Assembly (NCBI GenBank): GCA_002399565.1
Contig: DHDW01000014.1
Location: forward strand, 1-14,608
DNA: 14,608 bases
Reading direction: 5' to 3'
Source of the DNA: Bacteroidales bacterium UBA4866
GTDB taxonomy: Bacteria; Bacteroidota; Bacteroidia; Bacteroidales; P3
Both the position numbers and the translations under genes were made by a program. This document shows, one piece after another, positions 9,685 to 14,608 of this stretch. The notes beneath the pieces were generated by a model. That model worked only from the letters and a program-made list of their open reading frames with translations, was not told where the DNA came from and made no database searches. The stretch's first letter is position 1. Every line of letters begins with the position of its first letter.

Positions 9685-9920
9685 TTTTCTTTTATAATAA
9701 TTGGACTATTTCATAATCTTATTTATAAATATCTCTTAATCCGAAATATAAATTTTGCTTTTTTTGAAAATTTAGGTTGTTTTATTTTATAAATGTTAAT
9801 ATACTATAATGGCTTTTTTGAAAAAGTAATCAAAAGAATAAGCTTTCTTCTTGCACTATAATATATTCTTAAGGAAAAAAGGGCTCAGATGAAATATTTG
9901 TGGATTAGTGTTATTGTAAG
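9685..9920. other. AT-rich spacer, no gene seen
   Basis: This stretch between the two divergent promoters is very AT-rich with many stops in all frames. I see no RNA gene, convincing hairpin or recognisable protein. A short CTTTTTTGAAAAAG palindrome near 9812 is too weak to call a terminator. Confidence 0.5.
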
Positions 9921-9951
9921 TTGTCAAAATAAGAAAAATTTTGTATCTTTG
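9921..9951 (+). promoter_or_regulatory. Rightward Bacteroidota-type promoter upstream of the repeat region
   Basis: TTG at 9921-9923, a 20-nt spacer, and TATCTTTG at 9944-9951 followed by CAG match the -33/-7 consensus well. Transcription would start near 9957, about 640 nt before gyrA and just before the short-repeat region. It could make a separate transcript or a long gyrA leader. No rightward terminator with a T-tract was found between here and gyrA. Confidence 0.65.
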
Positions 9952-10041
9952 CAGATGTAAAGAAGCCATAGTCAAATTCTTTATTCTCACATTAAAGAGA
10001 AAGAAAAATACCTCAAAATTCACCTTTTTTATAGAAATTCT

Positions 10042-10245
10042 GTGGTATATACCCAAGCACTCCTACGGTATATACTTCAATTACCCTATGGTATACACCA
10101 TAGCACCACTCCAATCTACACCATAAGCACATTAAAACTTTGTTTTAGGAGAATAAAACAAGGATTTAATTTACTGAAACGAAGTTTTAATTTAGCGAAA
10201 CAAGGTTTTATTTTAGTGAAACAAGGTGAGCCAAAAAAGGCTTGA
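10042..10245 (+). CDS. Possible small basic repeat protein (67 codons, GTG start), doubtful
   Basis: A GTG-started frame of 67 codons lies about 85 nt after a good promoter and spans both short tandem repeats. Its C-terminal half reads as heptapeptides in register with the 21-nt DNA repeat: KLCFRRI, KQGFNLL, KRSFNLA, KQGFILV, then KQGEPKKA. The product would be strongly basic, with hydrophobic residues at fixed heptad positions and no signal peptide. I recognise no family. Against it being a gene: the start is GTG with no ribosome-binding site seen, the first half derives from a 23-nt repeat that cannot hold a reading frame, and AT-rich repeats readily yield open frames. The region may act as RNA or DNA rather than protein. 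Confidence 0.2.
   Translation: MVYTQALLRYILQLPYGIHHSTTPIYTISTLKLCFRRIKQGFNLLKRSFNLAKQGFILVKQGEPKKA
10044..10135 (+). repeat. Four 23-nt tandem repeats carrying GGTATATACC palindromes
   Basis: Units begin at 10044, 10067, 10090 and 10113, each exactly 23 nt. The boxes at the unit starts are GGTATATACC (perfect palindrome), GGTATATACT, GGTATACACC and a decayed AATCTACACC. Most units continue with an A-rich stretch and AGCAC or similar. In the third unit, CTATGGT and ACCATAG (10086-10103) form a 7-bp inverted repeat around ATAC. The 23-bp spacing places the palindromes about two DNA turns apart. An array of operator-like sites is one reading; simple minisatellite expansion is the other. Confidence 0.75.
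10135..10227 (+). repeat. 21-nt tandem repeats (AAACAAGG core), about 4.4 copies
   Basis: Units begin at 10135, 10156, 10177, 10198 and 10219, each exactly 21 nt, with the last only partial. Cores read AAACTTTG, AAACAAGG, AAACGAAG, AAACAAGG and AAACAAGG, mostly followed by a TTTTAATTTA-like stretch. The array begins where the 23-nt array ends. The first two units form an RNA-type hairpin: CTTTGTTTTA (10138-10147), loop GGAGAA, TAAAACAAGG (10154-10163), 10 pairs with one G-U. Because 21 is a multiple of three, the array keeps a reading frame open as heptapeptides. Confidence 0.8.
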
Positions 10246-10382
10246 TATTTCCCCAAAAAGACTAAGATAATAAAAAAAAGAGTTGATATAATTAGAACAA
10301 CAGAAGAATTTCAATTTGATAGTTAATGTATAATCAAGAATGAAATATGGGGGCAAGATGGATACTCTCAAGAAATTGCTAT

Positions 10383-10422
10383 AAAAAAAACCCTCAACCT
10401 GTCTTCACAGATTAGTTGAGGG
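10383..10422 (-). terminator. Leftward intrinsic terminator between the repeats and gyrA
   Basis: CCCTCAAC (10391-10398) pairs with GTTGAGGG (10415-10422), an 8-bp GC-rich stem; inside it CTGT and ACAG around CTTC can extend the helix. Eight A bases at 10383-10390 become a U-tract only on the minus strand, so it terminates leftward transcription. On the plus strand it is followed by GCATAATCAATT, not a T-run. No annotated leftward gene lies upstream of it, which makes it an orphan. Confidence 0.7.
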
Positions 10423-10454
10423 CATAATCAATTATGATTTGGTTAACTAAATTA
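10383..10454 (-). ncRNA. Candidate ~70-nt small RNA antisense to the gyrA upstream region
   Basis: The leftward terminator implies a leftward transcript. A plausible promoter lies just before it, giving an RNA from about 10454 to 10383. It would carry a short CATAAT/ATTATG inverted repeat (10423-10436) followed by the terminator hairpin. TTAGTT near its 5' end can also pair with AACTAA at the edge of the terminator stem, so an alternative fold is possible. No known RNA family is recognised; this is inference from promoter and terminator alone. Confidence 0.25.
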
Positions 10455-10459
10455 TTTTG

Positions 10460-10490
10460 CAATATTACAACATCTTTTTTCAATTTGCAA
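10460..10490 (-). promoter_or_regulatory. Weak leftward promoter candidate for the small RNA
   Basis: On the minus strand TTG (10490-10488) is followed after 20 nt by TAATATTG (10467-10460). Spacing is ideal for a Bacteroidota promoter, but the -7 box has one mismatch to TAnnTTTG. In AT-rich DNA such matches can occur by chance; its support is the terminator lying about 70 nt downstream. Confidence 0.3.
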
Positions 10491-10558
10491 GTTTTTTGAT
10501 ATTTTTTTCATTTTTTCTTTTAAGAACAGAATCATATCTTCTTTTAAAAAAAATATTG

Positions 10559-10566
10559 TATCTTCG
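10559..10566 (+). promoter_or_regulatory. Probable -7 element of the gyrA promoter
   Basis: TATCTTCG followed by CGG is a common variant of the Bacteroidota TAnnTTTG box and would give a leader of about 28 nt. No TTG or TTTG is present at the expected -33 position (about 10537-10540), so the promoter is one-sided. ACTCAGAAAA occurs twice around the start, at 10580-10589 in the leader and 10604-10613 inside the coding region. Confidence 0.5.
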
Positions 10567-10599
10567 CGGATTGAAATTGACTCAGAAAATTTATTAAAA

Positions 10600-13194
10600 A
10601 TGTACTCAGAAAACGAAAAGATTATTAAGGTAAACATTGAAAAACAAATGAAAAGTGCATATATTGATTATGCAATGAGTGTTATTGTTTCTCGAGCTTT
10701 ACCTGACGTGAGAGATGGTATGAAACCTGTTCATCGTAGAATTTTGTATGCTATGAATGATATGGGGATGTTTTATAATTCTCCTACAAAAAAAAGTGCC
10801 AGAATTGTAGGGGAGGTTCTTGGTAAGTATCACCCTCATGGGGATAGTTCTGTTTATTATGCAATGGTGCGTTTGGCTCAAACATGGCAAATGCGTTATA
10901 AGTTAGTTGATGGGCAAGGTAATTTTGGTTCTGTTGACCAAGACCCTCCAGCTGCTATGCGTTATACTGAGGCTCGTTTGGCTAAAATTTCAGACGAGAT
11001 ATTGGCTGATATTGATAAGGATACTGTTGATTTCCAAAACAACTTTGATGATAGTTTAAAAGAGCCAACTGTTTTACCTACAAGAATTCCTAATTTATTA
11101 ATTAATGGAACTTCTGGTATTGCTGTTGGTATGGCTACAAATATGGCTCCTCACAATTTGACTGAAGTTATCAATGGAACAATTGCATATATAGATAATA
11201 ATGATATTACAATTGAGGAGTTGATGAAATATATTACTGCTCCTGATTTTCCAACAGGTGGTATTATTTATGGCTATGAAGGAGTTCGTTCTGCTTACGA
11301 AACAGGTAGGGGACAAGTTGTTATTAGAGCTGAGGCTAACATTGAACAAGCAGCAAATGGCCATGACCAAATTATTGTTACTTCAATTCCTTATCAGGTT
11401 AACAAATCTGAAATGATTCGTCGTCAAGCTCAACTTGCTGATGAAAAGAAAATAGAAGGAATTTCAGAAATTAAAGATGAAAGTAATAAGGATGGTATTA
11501 GAATTGTTTATAAACTTAAAAAAGATGCAATCACTAATGTTGTTTTAAATAAACTATATCAATATTCTGAAATCCAAACTTCATTCTCAATTAATAGTAT
11601 TGCTTTGGTTCATGGAAGACCTCTTTTGCTTAATTTAAAAGAGATTATTAAATACTTTGTTGAGCATAGAATTGAAGTTGTTGAAAGAAGAACAAGATTT
11701 GAACTTGCTGAGGCTGAAAAAAGAGCTCATATTTTGGAAGGATTGCTTAAGGCATTAGATTTTATTGATGAAATTATTGCAATTATTCGTTCAAGTGAAA
11801 CTGTTAATATTGCAAGAGAAACAATGAGTGAACGATGGGGCTTTTCAGAAATTCAAACAAGAGCTATTGTTGACATGCGTTTACGTCAATTGGCTGCTTT
11901 GGAAAGAGAAAAACTTCAATCTGAATATGATGAGTTGATGGCTTTCATCAAACGTTGTCATGAAATTCTTAATAATAGAGATATTTTGATGCAAGTTATT
12001 AAGGATGAACTTTTGGAAATCAAAGAAAAATATGGAGATGAAAGAAAAACTACAATAGAGTATTCTTCATCTGACTTTAGGATTGAGGATATGATTGCTG
12101 ATGAAGATGTTGTCATTACTATTTCTCATCTTGGCTACATTAAGCGTACTCCATTATCAGAATATAAAGTACAAAATAGGGGAGGTAAGGGATCAAAAGG
12201 TGCTAACTCAAGAGATGAAGACTTTATTGAACATATATATACTGCCACCATGCACAACTATATTCTTTTCTTTACTGAAAAAGGACGTTGTTTTTGGATG
12301 AGAGTGTTTGAAATTCCTGAAGGAACAAAAACTTCTAAAGGAAGAGCAATTCAAAATCTAATTAATATTGAACCTGATGATAATGTTAAGGCATACATTA
12401 ATACAAAAGATTTGAAAGATGCAGAATATATAAACAATAATTATATTGTATTATGTACCAAAAAAGGTATTGTTAAGAAAACTACCCTTGAGGCATATTC
12501 TCGTCCTAGAATTAATGGGATAAATGCTGTTACAATTAGAGAAGGAGATGAACTACTGGAAGCAAAACTAACTAATGGCGATAATGAAATATTCTTAGCT
12601 TTAAATAGTGGTAACTGTATTCGTTTTTCAGAAAGCAAGGTAAGACCTATGGGAAGAAATGCTTCTGGAGTGAAAGGTGTTACATTAAAAAATGAAAGCG
12701 ATTTTGTAATTGGCATGGTTTGTGTGGAAGATAAAGAAAGGAACATTTTGGTTGTATCAGAAAATGGTTATGGAAAACGTTCTAACATTGATGAATATAG
12801 ACACACAAATAGAGGAGGAAAAGGAGTAAGAACTTTAAAAATTACTGATAAAACAGGAAACCTAATTGCAATTAAAGATGTTGCTGATGAAAATGATTTA
12901 ATGATAATCAATAAATCTGGAATAACAATTAGAATTGCCGTTAAAGACCTTAGAGTAATGGGGCGTTCAACGCAAGGAGTAAGGCTTATTAAACTTAAAG
13001 ATGAAGATCAAATTGCGGCAGTTTGCAGAATTGATGTAACTGAAGATGATGAAGATATTGAAAGAGCAATAATTGACGGAGAAGAAATTATTGATGATAA
13101 TATTGATTTGGATGAAGTTGAAGAAATTGAAGAAGAAATTGAAGATGAAATCCAAGAAGAGGCTGACGCTATTGAAGATGAAAATGATAAATAG
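10600..13194 (+). CDS. gyrA: DNA gyrase subunit A
   Basis: GyrA is the breakage-reunion subunit of DNA gyrase; with GyrB it introduces negative supercoils into chromosomal DNA in an ATP-dependent reaction. The 864-codon length fits the family. The N-terminal segment aligns without gaps to E. coli numbering through Tyr122: the catalytic R121-Y122 in [10 protein letters not shown], and the quinolone-pocket motif [10 protein letters not shown] at 78-87. Ser83 is kept, while position 87, Asp in E. coli, is Tyr. A tower and coiled-coil region follows to about residue 490, then the beta-pinwheel C-terminal domain. QNRGGKG at 525-531 is the GyrA box, which argues for GyrA over ParC, although its second residue is Asn rather than Arg/Lys. 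The last ~50 residues are a strongly acidic Asp/Glu tail. The start at ATG 10600 gives the expected family N-terminus. A secreted TPR gene follows after 42 nt, likely in the same transcript. Confidence 0.97.
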   Translation: MYSENEKIIKVNIEKQMKSAYIDYAMSVIVSRALPDVRDGMKPVHRRILYAMNDMGMFYNSPTKKSARIVGEVLGKYHPHGDSSVYYAMVRLAQTWQMRYKLVDGQGNFGSVDQDPPAAMRYTEARLAKISDEILADIDKDTVDFQNNFDDSLKEPTVLPTRIPNLLINGTSGIAVGMATNMAPHNLTEVINGTIAYIDNNDITIEELMKYITAPDFPTGGIIYGYEGVRSAYETGRGQVVIRAEANIEQAANGHDQIIVTSIPYQVNKSEMIRRQAQLADEKKIEGISEIKDESNKDGIRIVYKLKKDAITNVVLNKLYQYSEIQTSFSINSIALVHGRPLLLNLKEIIKYFVEHRIEVVERRTRFELAEAEKRAHILEGLLKALDFIDEIIAIIRSSETVNIARETMSERWGFSEIQTRAIVDMRLRQLAALEREKLQSEYDELMAFIKRCHEILNNRDILMQVIKDELLEIKEKYGDERKTTIEYSSSDFRIEDMIADEDVVITISHLGYIKRTPLSEYKVQNRGGKGSKGANSRDEDFIEHIYTATMHNYILFFTEKGRCFWMRVFEIPEGTKTSKGRAIQNLINIEPDDNVKAYINTKDLKDAEYINNNYIVLCTKKGIVKKTTLEAYSRPRINGINAVTIREGDELLEAKLTNGDNEIFLALNSGNCIRFSESKVRPMGRNASGVKGVTLKNESDFVIGMVCVEDKERNILVVSENGYGKRSNIDEYRHTNRGGKGVRTLKITDKTGNLIAIKDVADENDLMIINKSGITIRIAVKDLRVMGRSTQGVRLIKLKDEDQIAAVCRIDVTEDDEDIERAIIDGEEIIDDNIDLDEVEEIEEEIEDEIQEEADAIEDENDK

Positions 13195-13236
13195 AAATTA
13201 ATTTACACATTAAATAAATCAATAAAACAGATTAAA

Positions 13237-14460
13237 ATGAAAAGAATAATTTTTTTAGTAGCATTAATCGCATTTGGATTTAGTGCCACGGCTCAAACTA
13301 TGAAAGTTCAAAGTGCTTATGCCGATATGAAAAATAATCGTTTAGCAAATGCAAAGAAAAATATTGATGCAGCTTGTGAGCATGAAAGCACTAAAAATGA
13401 TCCTAAAACTTGGCACTATGCTGGACTAATATATGCTAAATTAGTTGAAGTATCTCAAACTGATGATAAATTATATAAGAAACAAAAAATTGAAACTCCA
13501 ATTCCAGAATTAGCAGAAGCATCAACTCAAGCCATTTTAAAATCGCTTGAGATTGAAAAAGCAGCTAATACTTTTGAATACATGAATGCTAATATTAATA
13601 CATTAAAATACATTGTGATATATCAATTCAATAGATCATTTGATGCTTTTAGTAAAGGAAAATATGCAGAATGTATTCCAATGTTAGAAAATGTAGTTAA
13701 AATTTCTCAAATAGCAGGAGATAAGGAAATTACAATGAAATCCAACGCATGTTTATCATTATCTTATGATGCAACAAATCAGAAAGATAAAGCTGCTGAT
13801 CTTTATCGTCAATTAGTTAGAGAAAAAACAACCGAAGAAGCAATATATATAAACCTATATTTAGCAAATAAGAAATCTAATGAAATGGATAAATCAATTA
13901 ATGTTTTAAAAGCTGGAGTGAAAAATATTCCTTCAAACTTTAAACTATTAGGCTTACTTACTGGAGCATATATTGAGGCAGGAAATAAAGAAGAAGCAGA
14001 TAAATGTATTGCAACATTAAAATCTATGGCTGATACAATTTCTCAAAATAAACCAACAGTTTTAGTTATTATCGGAAACTCATTACGTGATGCAAATAAA
14101 ATGGATGATGCAATTGCAATGTACAATCAATCTTTAAGCTTAGATCCAAATCAAAATGAAGCTGCTTCATCTCAAACAAATGCAAACTTTGGATTAGGAG
14201 TATTATATTTTAACTGGGCAGTTGATTTAAAAGATCAATCAGACAAATTACCAATAGAAGCAGCTGAAGCATATGATAAATTACAAGTAGAATCTAAAGC
14301 AAAATTCACTTTATCAATTCCATATTTTGAAAAAGTTTTAGCTAAAAGACCAAATGATATTGCAACATTAAATGCATTAAAAGTTATTTACTCAAGACTT
14401 GAAATGACTGAAAAATATAAAGAAGTTAGTGCAAAACTTGAAGCATTAAGAACGAAATAA
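13237..14460 (+). CDS. Secreted TPR-repeat protein downstream of gyrA
   Basis: This 407-residue protein has a signal peptide (MKRIIFLVALIAFGFSATAQ) without a lipobox cysteine, so it is predicted to be periplasmic or otherwise exported. The rest is alpha-helical with tetratricopeptide-like pairs: around residues 25-75, 142-200 (KYAECIPMLENVVKIS; KDKAADLYRQLVREK), 215-260, 289-330 (DDAIAMYNQSLSLDPNQNEA, then NFGLGVLYFNWA) and 357-400 (SIPYFEKVLAKRPNDIATLN). TPRs serve as protein-binding scaffolds; no enzyme domain is seen and the partner is unknown. It lies 42 nt after gyrA on the same strand with no terminator between, so co-transcription is likely. A TPR gene next to gyrA is, to my knowledge, a recurrent arrangement in Bacteroidota, though a functional link to gyrase is unlikely because this product is exported. 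Confidence 0.85.
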   Translation: MKRIIFLVALIAFGFSATAQTMKVQSAYADMKNNRLANAKKNIDAACEHESTKNDPKTWHYAGLIYAKLVEVSQTDDKLYKKQKIETPIPELAEASTQAILKSLEIEKAANTFEYMNANINTLKYIVIYQFNRSFDAFSKGKYAECIPMLENVVKISQIAGDKEITMKSNACLSLSYDATNQKDKAADLYRQLVREKTTEEAIYINLYLANKKSNEMDKSINVLKAGVKNIPSNFKLLGLLTGAYIEAGNKEEADKCIATLKSMADTISQNKPTVLVIIGNSLRDANKMDDAIAMYNQSLSLDPNQNEAASSQTNANFGLGVLYFNWAVDLKDQSDKLPIEAAEAYDKLQVESKAKFTLSIPYFEKVLAKRPNDIATLNALKVIYSRLEMTEKYKEVSAKLEALRTK

Positions 14461-14521
14461 TCACAAGAGATATAATCATATAATCAATAATATTAGATTT
14501 TAATAATCTAATTTATCAAAT

Positions 14522-14560
14522 AAAAACCCTCAGTAAAATTATTAATTGCTGAGGGTTTTT
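14522..14560 (+). terminator. Strong bidirectional intrinsic terminator after the gyrA-TPR unit
   Basis: CCCTCAG (14527-14533) pairs with CTGAGGG (14549-14555), flanked by AAAAA before and TTTTT after, which extend the stem and provide a U-tract on both strands. It lies 61 nt past the TPR stop codon. Its symmetry suggests it may also stop a convergent gene entering from the right. The remaining 48 nt to the window end show no gene. Confidence 0.9.
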
Positions 14561-14608
14561 CATTTTCAATTACATCAATATATATAGTATCATTGTTGTC
14601 CGGTAAAA

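Noticed and set aside
9856..10056. Minus-strand 66-codon frame over the rightward promoter
   Set aside because: Low-complexity AT-rich translation with no family features; it conflicts with the well-formed promoter at 9921-9951.
10044..10227. CRISPR array
   Set aside because: The units are contiguous 23- and 21-nt tandem repeats with no unique spacers, and no cas gene is nearby.
10246..10420. Relic coding sequence continuing the 67-codon frame past its stop
   Set aside because: The same frame has only a few stops and reads somewhat protein-like (KKRVDIIRTTEEFQFDS), but no family is recognised and the low stop count is not exceptional over this length.
10383..10422. Rightward terminator ending the transcript from 9957
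   Set aside because: The plus strand after the stem is GCATAATCAATT, without a T-tract; the run of eight A bases lies on the other side, so it works leftward.
10452..10637. Minus-strand 61-codon frame across the gyrA start
   Set aside because: It begins inside gyrA, covers its promoter, and its sequence is low-complexity Lys/Ile/Phe from A/T runs.
11098..12746. Minus-strand frames of 90-101 codons within gyrA
   Set aside because: They are antisense shadows of a strongly conserved gene and show no domain or start-site support.
10600..13194. ParC (topoisomerase IV subunit A) instead of GyrA
   Set aside because: The GyrA-box-like QNRGGKG, complete pinwheel domain and gapless N-terminal match to GyrA numbering favour GyrA.

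Overview
The window is low-GC, AT-rich bacterial DNA that reads as Bacteroidota (Bacteroidetes, probably Bacteroidales or a near relative). Three things point there: promoters of the TTTG-N20-TAnnTTTG type, A-rich leaders without clear Shine-Dalgarno sequences, and a giant secreted protein built from fibronectin-type-III and cleaved-adhesin/choice-of-anchor-type modules, as is typical of type IX secretion (T9SS) cargo. No tRNA, rRNA, insertion sequence or CRISPR array was seen.

Positions 1-9515 (minus strand) are one uninterrupted reading frame of at least 3171 codons that runs off the left edge. It starts with a signal peptide and a beta-rich N-terminal domain. Seven FnIII-like domains then alternate with six jelly-roll adhesin-like modules, two of which are a recent ~251-residue tandem duplication. 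The protein ends, within the window, in 14 tandem FnIII-like repeats of 94-96 residues, the last cut by the edge. A good Bacteroidota promoter lies upstream at 9653-9684.

Positions 9516-10599 form a 1.08-kb divergent intergenic region with more than two promoters. It holds a rightward promoter (9921-9951) and, behind it, two abutting short tandem repeats: four 23-nt units built on GGTATATACC palindromes, then 21-nt units built on AAACAAGG. A possible 67-residue basic ORF crosses both. Nearer gyrA lies a leftward intrinsic terminator with a weak leftward promoter before it, together outlining a possible ~70-nt small RNA.

Positions 10600-14460 (plus strand) carry gyrA, complete at 864 codons, and 42 nt later a secreted TPR-repeat protein of 407 codons; the two are probably co-transcribed. 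A strong bidirectional terminator at 14522-14560 closes the unit.

The giant adhesin (surface) and gyrA (chromosome topology) look like independent functions that share only the divergent intergenic region. The least explained part is the compound repeat/terminator region between them.
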